From Streptomyces sp. NBC_01451 (GTDB taxonomy: Bacteria; Actinomycetota; Actinomycetes; Streptomycetales; Streptomycetaceae), in assembly GCF_036227485.1 (NCBI RefSeq), contig NZ_CP109479.1:4402001-4466000 (forward strand): DNA of 64,000 nt, read 5' to 3'. The notes under the pieces are model-generated. The model was not told the origin of the DNA, made no database searches, and saw only the letters and a list, made by a program, of their open reading frames with translations. This document shows, in pieces, positions 55,205 to 63,450 of this stretch. The first letter of the stretch is position 1. Every line of letters starts with the position of its first letter. The position numbers and the translations under genes are program-made.

Positions 55205-57091
55205 TCAGTCGGAGTCATCGCTTCGGCTCTCTTCCATCATCAGGACCACTCCTCCGTGGTTCCCGCCGAACGGGGAGAAGAACACGTCACAGCTGATGGG
55301 CCGGCCGATACGGCTCAGGGCCTCGACGCCGACCGGGCCGGAGCGACTGCGAGTCTCCATGCAACGCTCCACGACGGGCCGCAACTCCTTCGTGGGCAGC
55401 CCGAAGTCCAGTTCGAAGAAGGGCTCGCCCAGCACCTCGTCCGCGCGCAACCCCCACAGGTCGACGGCGCCCCGGTTCCAGCTCTTGACCTTCAGGTCCT
55501 TGCCCAGGACCACCACGCCCGCCGCGATGCTCTTCAGAACCGCCTCCAGGAACGCCCTGGCCTCGTCCAGTTCGTCCGTGCGGATGCGCATCTCCTCGTT
55601 CATCGTCTCCAGTTCCTCGTTGCCGGACTGGAGTTCTTCGTTGGTGGTCTCCAACTCTTCGTTGGTGGACTGGAGTTCTTCGTTCGTGGTCTCCAGTTCC
55701 TCGATGCTGGACTGGAGTTCTTCGTTGGTGGTCTCCAACTCTTCGTTGGTGGACTGGAGTTCCTCGTAGGCCGTCTCCAGCTCCTCCCGGACTCTTTTGA
55801 CCTCGGACTTCAGATGCGTGGCGACGGTCACGTCGGTGAACGAGATCACGGTGGCGATGTGCAGGCCGCCGGGTCCGGAGAGCGGCTGGATGAGGATGTC
55901 GTAGTACTGGATGTCCTCGCCCGTCCGGCGCTCGACACGGTTGACCCGCAGGGTCCGGCGCTCGTGCATGGACTGGTCGATCAGGGAACGGAGTTCGACC
56001 GGCCGGTAGGAGACCTCCAGGTCCTGGAAGGGACGGCCGATGTCCCCGGTGGTCAGGCCGAGCTGGATCCTCGCCTGGTTGTTGACGGTCACAACTGTTC
56101 CGTCGCTGTCGAGGGCGATCAGCGGGGTGGGTCCGGCGTCGAGCACCAGGTCGCGCAACTGGCGGGCGCGTGCCACCGAGTGCACCTCGCCACCCGTGCC
56201 CGTCCTGATCTTCGGGGGAGCCGGATGGTAGGTCAGTCCGTTGCTGCCTGTCCGGCGCCGGAAGACACGCTGACGCATGTTCACCACTTCGAAGCGCTCA
56301 CTGTCGTTCAGCAGCATCTCGGCCTTGCCGAGGAAGAGGAAGCCGCTGGGACGCAGCGCGAAATGGAAACGGTCGACGATCTGGGTCTGGGCCTCGACAT
56401 TGAAGTACATCAGCGTGTTCCGGCACACGAGCAGGTCCAGCCGGGAGATCGGGGCGTCACGGGTGATGTCGTGCCGCCCGAAGATCACCCGGCGCCGCAG
56501 GTCGGGACGGAAGCTGAACTGCGCGCTGTTCTGCTCGAAGTACTTCTCCCTGATCTCCGAGGAGAGCGGTTCCAGCGACTTCGCCGTGTACAGCCCGGAA
56601 CGGGCTTCGCGCAGCGCTTCCTCGTCGACGTCCGTGGCGTAGATCTTGACGCGCCGCAGGCACTCCTCGATGCCGAGCGCCTCCGAGAACATCATGGCCA
56701 TCGAGTACGCCTCCTCACCGCTGGAGCAGCCCGCGCTCCACACCCTGATCTCCTGCTCCGGATCGAGGGTCGTGAGCAGCTCCGGTACGACCTCGTGCTG
56801 GAGGAGGGTCCAGGCCTCCGGGTCGCGGAAGAAGGAGGTGACATTGATCAGGATGGTGTTGAAGAGGACACCGAATTCCTCGGTGTCGGTCTCCAGGAGA
56901 TCCTGGTAGTCCGGGTACGAGCGAATGCCGACGTCCGTCATCCGTTTGTGGATGCGCCGGGCCAGCGTCGAACGCTTGTAGCCCGTGAAATCGAAACCGC
57001 GGGCTTCCCGGATGAATACGAGCAGTTCCTCCAACGCCTCGTTGTCTCCCTCGTCTTCGCCGGAGTCGTCGTTCCGCGGTTCGCCCATCAC
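55205..57091 (-). CDS. CheR-type methyltransferase with two PAS domains
   Basis: A 628-residue protein. CheR methyltransferase: N-terminal helices (about 20-75) and the SAM-binding domain (about 95-285), with VWSAGCSSGEEAYSMAM, KIYATDVDEEALREARSGLY and LDLLVCRNTLMYFN. A PAS domain (about 320-430: DLVLDAGPTPLIALDSDGTVVTVNNQARIQLG) leads to a coiled coil of seven-residue units (EELETTNEELQSTN type, about 435-505) and a second PAS (about 515-620). No membrane segment. It is co-transcribed with CheB (5 bp gap) and the GAF-ANTAR genes. The ATG at 57091 is the first of two adjacent Met codons. Confidence 0.9.
   Translation of the reverse strand: MMGEPRNDDSGEDEGDNEALEELLVFIREARGFDFTGYKRSTLARRIHKRMTDVGIRSYPDYQDLLETDTEEFGVLFNTILINVTSFFRDPEAWTLLQHEVVPELLTTLDPEQEIRVWSAGCSSGEEAYSMAMMFSEALGIEECLRRVKIYATDVDEEALREARSGLYTAKSLEPLSSEIREKYFEQNSAQFSFRPDLRRRVIFGRHDITRDAPISRLDLLVCRNTLMYFNVEAQTQIVDRFHFALRPSGFLFLGKAEMLLNDSERFEVVNMRQRVFRRRTGSNGLTYHPAPPKIRTGTGGEVHSVARARQLRDLVLDAGPTPLIALDSDGTVVTVNNQARIQLGLTTGDIGRPFQDLEVSYRPVELRSLIDQSMHERRTLRVNRVERRTGEDIQYYDILIQPLSGPGGLHIATVISFTDVTVATHLKSEVKRVREELETAYEELQSTNEELETTNEELQSSIEELETTNEELQSTNEELETTNEELQSGNEELETMNEEMRIRTDELDEARAFLEAVLKSIAAGVVVLGKDLKVKSWNRGAVDLWGLRADEVLGEPFFELDFGLPTKELRPVVERCMETRSRSGPVGVEALSRIGRPISCDVFFSPFGGNHGGVVLMMEESRSDDSD
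55598..55780. repeat. 21-bp tandem repeats coding the EELxTxN coiled coil
   Basis: About nine repeats of 21 bp with small differences (plus-strand words such as TTGGTGGACTGGAGTTCTTCG) code for the heptads EELETTN / EELQSTN. Such arrays can lengthen or shorten by recombination and alter the distance between the PAS domains. Confidence 0.75.
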
Positions 57092-57096
57092 TGCCT

Positions 57097-57807
57097 CTAT
57101 GACTGCCTCTCGGCCCCGACGAGTCCCCGCACGACCGCGGCGATCTCCTCAAGGGGTAGCAGGAAGTCCACCGCTCCCGTGTCCACCGCCGACTGCGGCA
57201 TCCCCGGGAAGTCCGCGGTCTCCGGATCCTGGACGATCACCGTACCGCCGCGTGACTTCACGGCGCCGACTCCCGTGGCTCCGTCCCGGCCGGTCCCGGT
57301 GAGCACGCAGGCGATCGCCTCCGGCCCGTAGGCACCGGCGACCGACTCGAAGAGGAGGTCGGCGGAAGGGCGTACGAAGTGGACGAGCTCGGCGCTGGAC
57401 AGGCTCAGGACGCCGTCGGAGTCGACGAGGAGGTGCCGGTCTGGAGGGGCGACGTAGACGGTGCCGGGCCGCGCGCGCTCTCCGGCCTCGGCAAGCTTGA
57501 CGTGAAGGGCGGTCCGGCGTGCGAGAACCTCGGCGAGCACCGTCCGGTGTCGCGGGTCGAGGTGCTGGACCAGCAGTACCGGCACAGGCAGCTCGGGGCC
57601 CAGCGCCCCGAGCAGCGCGGTCAGTGCCTGGATGCCACCCGCGGACGAGGCAACGGCGACGACGCTGTAGTGATCTGCGGGCGGCTGGTCACGCGTCACG
57701 CCGTGAGCGTAGCGGAACGGAACCGGCCGGTGGGGAGCCGAAGCGGCCGGCGAGCGCCCGGGGTCGCGGCCGGCGCCTTCCCGAGTGACTTCCTGATCTG
57801 AGTGCAC
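57097..57807 (-). CDS. CheB-type protein-glutamate methylesterase
   Basis: A 236-residue protein of the CheB C-terminal domain type (standalone, no receiver domain). Catalytic residues are Ser in VAVASSAGGIQALT, His in LVQHLDPRHRTVL and Asp in LTGTGRDGATG. It may hydrolyse glutamyl methyl esters placed by the adjacent CheR, though no chemoreceptor gene is present. The GTG at 57807 has a good AGGAG 8 nt before it and is used here; a later GTG at 57699 would give a 201-residue protein closer to the usual length. First gene of the four-gene operon. Confidence 0.88.
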   Translation of the reverse strand: MHSDQEVTREGAGRDPGRSPAASAPHRPVPFRYAHGVTRDQPPADHYSVVAVASSAGGIQALTALLGALGPELPVPVLLVQHLDPRHRTVLAEVLARRTALHVKLAEAGERARPGTVYVAPPDRHLLVDSDGVLSLSSAELVHFVRPSADLLFESVAGAYGPEAIACVLTGTGRDGATGVGAVKSRGGTVIVQDPETADFPGMPQSAVDTGAVDFLLPLEEIAAVVRGLVGAERQS

Positions 57808-58003
57808 TCTTTGGGCTCCTAATCAAGAATATCTACAAAATTACACCCGAAGGGTGGAGCCCAATCCAGGGTGAAGCGTTTCTGTTCGAAGAGTCGGCCT
57901 AAAGTCGGCCCTGTCGTCACCCGTGCCCCCGGTGGCTGTGGATATCCGATGCCGCCCGCTTCCCCGTCGAGGCGGGCATCTCGCGAACCATGGAGATGCC
58001 GCG
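57808..58003. promoter_or_regulatory. Divergent promoter region of the CheB operon and STAS gene
   Basis: The 196-bp gap has an AT-rich block (AATATCTACAAAATTACACCC, 57828-57847) that stands out from its GC-rich surroundings and likely holds the promoters. I could not assign -10/-35 boxes with confidence. Confidence 0.45.
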
Positions 58004-58375
58004 ATGCCCTGGGAGCACTCTTCTTCTGCCCAGCAGATCCACGTCTACGAGACGGAAGAGCGAACCGTCGTCCAGCTGCGCGGCGAGATCGACATAGCCG
58101 TGGTCCTGCGAGTCACCGCCACGGTGGACACGGCCACAGGCCGACCGAGTACCGACGTGGTGATCGATCTCAGCCCCGTTGAGTTCCTGGACTGCTCCGG
58201 GCTGGGGTTGCTCTGCCGTGCGCGGCGACGGGTCGAAGAGCGGGGCGGACACCTGACGCTCGTCTGTCCCCAACCCCACATCCGTAAGATGATCCGGATC
58301 GTCGACCTCAGCCAGGTCTTCGTCCTGACGGACACACTGGACGAGGCACTAAACGGTCGCACATCCGTAAGTTGA
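58004..58375 (+). CDS. STAS domain protein, anti-sigma factor antagonist
   Basis: A 123-residue STAS protein. It has the fold signature TVVQLRGEIDIAVVLRVTATVD, then VVIDLSPVEFLDCSGLGLLCRARRR; the Ser in DCSGLG is the usual phosphorylation site of SpoIIAA/RsbV. It would bind an anti-sigma kinase when dephosphorylated and thereby free a sigma factor. The ATG at 58004 follows GGAG at about 7 nt. Divergent from the CheB operon and therefore probably part of the same stress circuit; the phosphatase that activates it could be one of the PP2C proteins elsewhere in the window. Confidence 0.92.
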   Translation: MPWEHSSSAQQIHVYETEERTVVQLRGEIDIAVVLRVTATVDTATGRPSTDVVIDLSPVEFLDCSGLGLLCRARRRVEERGGHLTLVCPQPHIRKMIRIVDLSQVFVLTDTLDEALNGRTSVS

Positions 58376-58635
58376 GAACGGCCCCACGGCCGCGTCTCGC
58401 CGATGGCCGCCAGGACGATCCGCACGTGCGGATCACCTGGCAGGGGGCAGGTCCCTGCGTCGGCGGCCGACGCCTGCACCCTGCGACGGCCGCCCCTGTC
58501 CTGGCGTTCTCGGGTGGCGGCTGATGCACGGTGGGGGGAAGGACCGCGGCGGAGAAAGCCTTCCCGCGGGTCATACGTGTCTGTTCTGAAGCATCCACGC
58601 CATGGCGGTCGTCAGCGTGTAAACGGGACTCTTAG

Positions 58636-58650
58636 GGTCCGAGTGGCCCT
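58636..58650. promoter_or_regulatory. DevR/OsdR-like inverted repeat
   Basis: GGGTCCGAGTGGCCC (58636-58650) follows GGGxC-N5-GxCCC symmetry, similar to the GGGACC/GGTCCC half-sites of DevR-type dormancy regulators. It lies 100 bp before the flavin-fold oxidase gene; such genes belong to that regulon in mycobacteria. No direct evidence. Confidence 0.35.
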
Positions 58651-58750
58651 AGCAGGGCGCGGGGCGGGCCTCGTCTACTGGTTGGCATCACCGGCAGCCT
58701 CGGTCCGTGTGACGGACAGTGGACCGAGGCCCGACCACTGGGGGCCCGCG

Positions 58751-59221
58751 ATGAGCGACGAATCCGTCGGGCACCTCCTACGGGCCCGTCAGCGGGACCC
58801 GGGTGCCGCTGTCCGGCCGCACCGGTCGGTGGAACTGGATGAGGCCGAGGCACTGCGGCTGCTGGGCAGTGTGGGGCTGGGCCGGGCCGTGTTCACCCGG
58901 CACGCGCTGCCGGCTGTCCGTCCGGTCAACCACATCGTCGCCGGTGGCGACGTCATCGTGCGGACCCATCAGGGATCAGCACTGGCCGCGTATGTCCGGG
59001 GCACCAGCGCCGACACCGTGCTCGCGTACGAAGCCGACGTCATCGACTCCGTCAGCCATCTCGGCTGGAGCGTCGTCGTCACCGGCTATGCCCGCCTCGT
59101 CACGGACCCGGCCGAACTGGACGGGTTCCGTGGCCGTCTGAGGCAATGGGCGGACCAGGTCATGGACCTCGCCGTGCGCATCCACCCCGAGATGGTCACC
59201 GGCCTGCGTCTGACCCTCTGA
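58751..59221 (+). CDS. Pyridoxamine 5'-phosphate oxidase-like (flavin-fold) protein
   Basis: A 156-residue split-barrel protein: VELDEAEALRLLGSVGLGRAVFTRHALPAVRPVNHIVAGGDVIVRTHQGSALAAYV, then VLAYEADVIDSVSHLGWSVVVTGYARLVTD. The pattern of R..VF...LPAVRPVNH and W.VVV.G.A is typical of PPOX-class F420/FMN-binding proteins rather than true PdxH. Such genes are common in stress and dormancy regulons. The ATG at 58751 follows a GGGG at about 7 nt. Nothing convincing lies between it and the STAS gene (58376-58750) except the inverted repeat. Confidence 0.85.
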   Translation: MSDESVGHLLRARQRDPGAAVRPHRSVELDEAEALRLLGSVGLGRAVFTRHALPAVRPVNHIVAGGDVIVRTHQGSALAAYVRGTSADTVLAYEADVIDSVSHLGWSVVVTGYARLVTDPAELDGFRGRLRQWADQVMDLAVRIHPEMVTGLRLTL

Positions 59222-60507
59222 GAGGACCGCTTGTCCTTTCCCGTCAGCGGGGAGAGCACGGACGGTCTCGGCCTGATCGGTGTCGACGCGTTCTGATGCC
59301 ACCGAAGTGGCCGGGTCGCCAGGGCTACCCGGCCCTGAAAATGAGGGCTGGGTGGTGCTGTCGGCCGGGCCGTCCGGCTTCTGTGTGCCGGAGCTGCAGA
59401 GCGGGAGTATGTCGTGGACGGGGGTGTGCGGCGAAGTCACCAGGCGGCCCCCGTGCACCTTGGAGCGGGGAGGCCGCCAGTGCTTAGCCCGGGGCGGTCC
59501 GGACAGAGTCGGCGCTGTTGGGGCCGCGGCGGCCATGGCGGGAGTTCGGCCGCCGGGTGCACGCACATATGCGGGCACCCCCCTCACCTCGCGACAGCCC
59601 GCGTCGACTCACCTGCCTGGGGCTGGGGCGCGGCAGGTTCCGGCCTCCTCGATCCGGCACTCGCCACTCCACGACGGACGCCCTGCACCACTGGCGCAAC
59701 GGGCTGCCGGACGGTAGCGGCCGGTTCGCGTACTGCCGCCGCCACCGGGACGGGTATACGCTCACCGACAGGGCCTTTGAGCGTTCCATCGGCTGGAGTC
59801 GATGGGGAGTCGCCGGCCCCGTATCCTTCGGCCCCCAGTCCCCGGGCCACAGTGACCATCCGACCACTGTGAGCGGGCTGGAGCCGCATCGCCGACAACG
59901 CAGCTCCAGCCCATCGTCCTTCCCAACCCTGTTCGAGACCGGGGTGTACTCGCGTACCCCCGGGTGGGGTGGTGGGGACGGGTCAGTGAGAGACGGCAAG
60001 GGGAGGGGAACTCGGTGCCGTCCTCACACGTACAGCCGCCGCCCGTGCTCGGCTGCGCGCGGCGGCGGCTGTGGACCATTGCACCAGCGATGTCCCGGGC
60101 CGGAGCACGTCTTAACGGACTGTTGACGGCCGAGAACAACGACACCGGCCCCACCGGCGACCGCGCCCTGCGCCAGTTAGTGCCGTCGAGCTGCACGACC
60201 TGTTCCGCGCCAACGCCAGATACCCGCCCCTTCGCATCCTCAATCTCGACGACGATCAACGAGACCCGCGTCCGGGAAGACGACGCCGACGAGAGGCCAC
60301 TCTCCGTCGACCGGCGCCCTCTGCGCCAGCTCCCTTCGAGGCCCTGTCCAGCCATGTGCCTTCGGCAAGAGACTCGTCTGCGCGCCGGTGCCGAACGCTC
60401 CCACCAAAACCCGCTGCCCATCGCTTGACGGACAGCGCCCACTCGACGAACCAATCGGCCGGACGGGAATGTCCCGCACGCTGGTTCGTCAGTACGCGCG
60501 CGCCCTG
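59222..60507. other. About 1.3-kb region without a convincing gene
   Basis: Six-frame reading gives only Arg/Pro/Gly-rich or broken frames. Two pieces look a little protein-like: plus-strand 59680-59830 (DALHHWRNGLPDGSGRFAYCRRHRDGYTL...) and a helical piece VELHDLFRANARYPPLRILNLDDD near 60190-60260, but neither has a matching start or continues. It may be decayed coding sequence in the accessory region. Confidence 0.55.
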
Positions 60508-61008
60508 CTACTCCCATCCGTCAAGTGACACCTGCGGACCGCCATTGAGATAGCTGTGGAGGGCGCTGGCAGTGGTGTCCACAAATGCCTCGGGGACGGC
60601 ACCGGCATCCATCCAACGAACCTGCGCGTGCTTATGAGGTTCGCGATTTTCGGGCTCGCCGGTCCATTCATGGGCGGCGAATACGACGGTGAGGAAGCCG
60701 TTGGGAGCTTCGACGCCCCAGGCGCCGTGGATGACATGGGCGACCTTGAGGGACTCGGGCTTCACCGTCAGGCCGGTCTCCTCGTACAGCTCGCGCACCG
60801 CAGTCTCGGTGACAGGCTCGCCAAGCTCACTCTTACCGACGGGAAGATCCCACATTCCCTGGGCGAACTTGGCGTTCTCGCTGCGCTGAAGGAGGACGAC
60901 GCGGTTGGTGGCCTTGTCGTGGACGATGACGGCGGCGACCAGCAGGGTCATGGATTCGAGGGCGGGCGGTAGGGCTTTGGGCTGGTCGTCGGTTGTCCGC
61001 TGAGCCAC
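60508..61008 (-). CDS. Nudix hydrolase
   Basis: A 166-residue hydrolase of the Nudix superfamily, acting on nucleoside diphosphate-linked molecules. The Nudix box is present: GKSELGEPVTETAVRELYEETGL (about residues 58-80, Gx5Ex7REUxEExGU pattern). The following VAHVIHGAWGVEAPNGFLTVVFAAHEW fits the fold. The ATG at 61008 is the first start; GAAGGGACACCAGCCGTGG precedes it. Same strand as the HTH-TPR regulator, 36 bp after its stop, so they appear co-transcribed. Confidence 0.92.
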   Translation of the reverse strand: MAQRTTDDQPKALPPALESMTLLVAAVIVHDKATNRVVLLQRSENAKFAQGMWDLPVGKSELGEPVTETAVRELYEETGLTVKPESLKVAHVIHGAWGVEAPNGFLTVVFAAHEWTGEPENREPHKHAQVRWMDAGAVPEAFVDTTASALHSYLNGGPQVSLDGWE

Positions 61009-61044
61009 GGCTGGTGTCCCTTCGTCGGCCGGTTCGTGGGCAGC

Positions 61045-62400
61045 TTAGGCCAGTGCTTCGCTTGCTCGGCGGGCGAGTTCGGCGGCTCCCGGCACTTTGC
61101 GGCGCTGGTAAATGGAGAGGGTGGAGCGGAGCGAGGTGATGGCCTTGCGGGTGCGGTCGGAGGCCATGCCTTCCATGAGTGCCAGGGCCCGCGCCCAGGC
61201 GGCGACGGCTTCGTCGGCGCGGGCCTGGGCGGCGAGGCTGTCGCCGAGGTCTGCGTAGGTGAGGGCGTGGACGCGCCTGTACTTCTTGGGGTCCCAGCGG
61301 ATCAAGGCGTCTCGGTGCTGCTGCTCGGTACCGATGTGGTCGGCGAGGTCGGTCAGGGTACGGGCGGTGTGGCTGGCCACGGTGCCTGCGGCGGGGCCGC
61401 TGACGCGGGAGTAGCTGGGCTGAGGAACATCGTCACGCAACAGGGCGTCCTCGGCGGCGAGCAGGGCACGGGCCGCTGCGGGCCGCTCACCAACAGCGGC
61501 GAAGGCACGGGCATGGGTGATGTGGAGGAGCGCCTCGGTCTGACCGTCGACATGGTCCAGGCCGCGGATGAGGGCGCCTTCGACGAGGTCGACGCAGTGG
61601 TGGGGCTGTTTGAGGCTGAGGGCCTGGTGGGCGAGGGCGCGCATCATCCAGGCGGCGTGGCCGTGCGGGTCGGCTTCCCAGGCGAGCTGGTAGCCGACCT
61701 GGTAGTAGCGCTGGGCTGCGCCTTCCTGGCCGAGGTCGTGGTGCTTCCACCCTGCCAGGTAGGCGAGTTCGGCCACCGCGCCGAATGCTGCTCGTCGTAG
61801 GGCTTCACTCGGGAAGCGGCCCCGGAGCATAGGCGCGGCGGTGTCGGCGAGGTACGCGGTGACCGTGGTCAGGCCGTGGCCGCCGCCGAGGCGTTCGTCG
61901 GCCGCGCTGAAGGCAGCGGTGATCTGCCGTACGACGTCCACGTCCTCCGCTCCGACCACGGACGTACCGGTACGCGCACGGAGCATGCGCGTGGTGGCCT
62001 CGTGGTCGTGCGCGAGCGGCATGGCGACACCGGCGGTGGTGAAGGCCGCCACCGCGAGGAAGCGGCGGCGCTCAACATCGGCCCGGCCGAGGTCAGTTAC
62101 GGCCACGACGGGATCTCCTTCGGCCGGCTCCTCGCCATCAGGTGCGCGTAGGCCGATCTCAGTCTGGGTGACGATTCGGCCCGTTCGGCGTGACAGGGCT
62201 TCGGCGAGGTACTGGCCGGTTCGGCCGGTGGGCCAGCGGATGCCGTTCACCCAGTGGGAGACGGCCGACTTGTTCGTCTGGAGGATCTCGCCGTTCTCGG
62301 CTGCGATGCGCCGGACGTCTCTCGCCAGAGCTTCGTAAGTGCAGCCGGTCGCGGAAATGGTTTCGCGCAGGCGGGAGTTGGGTTCTCTCGGCGCTGCCAC
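61045..62400 (-). CDS. HTH-TPR regulator (Xre-type, Streptomyces)
   Basis: A 451-residue protein. Residues 1-75 hold an HTH (NSRLRETISATGCTYEALARDVRRIAAENGEILQTNKSAVSHWVNGIRWPTGRT), a spacer with ERRRFLAVAAFTTAGVAMP follows, and residues 150-450 form a TPR-like array (GWKHHDLGQEGAAQRYYQVGYQLAWEAD, HAAWMMRALAHQALSLKQPHHCVDLVEGAL, ADEAVAAWARALALMEG). This type is very common in Streptomyces near phosphotransferase-like genes. Divergent from the unknown gene at 62625, so it may control it and the phosphotransferase. ATG at 62400. Confidence 0.85.
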   Translation of the reverse strand: MAAPREPNSRLRETISATGCTYEALARDVRRIAAENGEILQTNKSAVSHWVNGIRWPTGRTGQYLAEALSRRTGRIVTQTEIGLRAPDGEEPAEGDPVVAVTDLGRADVERRRFLAVAAFTTAGVAMPLAHDHEATTRMLRARTGTSVVGAEDVDVVRQITAAFSAADERLGGGHGLTTVTAYLADTAAPMLRGRFPSEALRRAAFGAVAELAYLAGWKHHDLGQEGAAQRYYQVGYQLAWEADPHGHAAWMMRALAHQALSLKQPHHCVDLVEGALIRGLDHVDGQTEALLHITHARAFAAVGERPAAARALLAAEDALLRDDVPQPSYSRVSGPAAGTVASHTARTLTDLADHIGTEQQHRDALIRWDPKKYRRVHALTYADLGDSLAAQARADEAVAAWARALALMEGMASDRTRKAITSLRSTLSIYQRRKVPGAAELARRASEALA

Positions 62401-62624
62401 GCTCGCCTCCCGTCCGGGGTTGTAAACCGCGTATACCGCTTCAACTGCTCCTCACCGTACCCACTGTGCGTGACGGAGTGTTCACTAGTCATCAGCCGCC
62501 CGGCCCCGGTCCGACACCGTGACCAGGCTCCCCCTTCGGCCGGGCGGCCCCCGAAGTTCCGTACGCCTACACCGGGTTCGGGCATTCCTGTGCCCGGATC
62601 CGGCCGATCAGAGACGGAGACACG

Positions 62625-63374
62625 GTGACCACCATCGACACCGCGGCCATCACGGTCGTACTGCCCGAGGCGTTCGACGAGCGCTGGAGCCGCCTGCCCG
62701 GTATCCAGGTCGACGGCCGACGCATCATCATCGACCCGGCCGAGTACTTCTTCCGCTTCGAGTCCAGCACGTGGCTCGTCGCCGACTGGGAGCTGGTCAG
62801 GTCCCAGCTCCTGAACGTGGAGGAGACGACCGAGAGCGCGGTCGAGCAGCTCGCGCTGGAGTTCATCAAGGCCCACGCCCAGTCGAACTCGGACGCCGCC
62901 CGGGTGCTCGCCACCGCCTACGAGGTGTACGCGTACCTCTTCCGCGACGAGCACCTCGCCGACCTCGGCCTGCCGCAGTTCACCGCCGACCACCTGCGGA
63001 TGCTGCGCGAGGCGGCCACGCTGATGGCGCTGAACAAGGTCGAGTTGGACGGACACATCTCCAACGTCGGCCCGTGCTGGTTCTTCCCCGCCGCCACCTC
63101 CGTGGTCTTCGACCTGGACGACGAGACGGGCGGCATGCTCGACGAGGTCTACCACGGCGGCTGGTTCAACGAGCACCGCCGCATCGAGGCCATCAAGGCC
63201 CACGCCGCCCTCGGCGGACGGCTCGTGCACGGCTGCCAGTCCGTGCCGGACCAGAGCGGTGGCGTCGTGGCGCCCTACGGTGCCTCGATGACCGCCTTCC
63301 GCGACGACCTCGCCGCCTTCAAGGCCAGCTGGATCGAGCAGGTCTACGCCCACCGCGTGGCCCCGGCCGCGTAG
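62625..63374 (+). CDS. Hypothetical protein, 249 aa
   Basis: A soluble protein with a strong protein-like composition and no signal peptide or membrane segment (ITVVLPEAFDERWSRLPGIQVDGRRIIIDPAEYFFRFESSTWLVADWELVRSQLL, then a helical AVEQLALEFIKAHAQSN and EVYAYLFRDEHLADLGLPQFTADHLRMLREAATLMALNKVELDGHISNVGPCWFFP). I do not recognise the family. Start GTG at 62625 after GAGACGG. It is 76 bp upstream of a phosphotransferase-like gene, so the two may work together; a hairpin at 63390-63424 lies between them. Confidence 0.75.
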   Translation: MTTIDTAAITVVLPEAFDERWSRLPGIQVDGRRIIIDPAEYFFRFESSTWLVADWELVRSQLLNVEETTESAVEQLALEFIKAHAQSNSDAARVLATAYEVYAYLFRDEHLADLGLPQFTADHLRMLREAATLMALNKVELDGHISNVGPCWFFPAATSVVFDLDDETGGMLDEVYHGGWFNEHRRIEAIKAHAALGGRLVHGCQSVPDQSGGVVAPYGASMTAFRDDLAAFKASWIEQVYAHRVAPAA

Positions 63375-63389
63375 CACCACCGCCCTGGC

Positions 63390-63424
63390 TCCGGGGCGGG
63401 CCGGCACCTCTCGCCCGCCCCGGA
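63390..63424 (+). terminator. Hairpin between the unknown gene and the phosphotransferase
   Basis: Perfect 12-bp arms, TCCGGGGCGGGC (63390-63401) and GCCCGCCCCGGA (63413-63424), with an 11-nt loop. It sits 16 bp after the first stop and 27 bp before the next start. It could end or attenuate transcription between the genes. Confidence 0.5.
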
Positions 63425-63450
63425 CGCCACCAACCCCCTGGAGTCCCCAC

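Noticed and set aside
54539..57331. 930-codon plus-strand frame over the CheR and GAF genes
   Set aside because: Antisense of three well-supported minus-strand genes, made possible by high GC at third positions.
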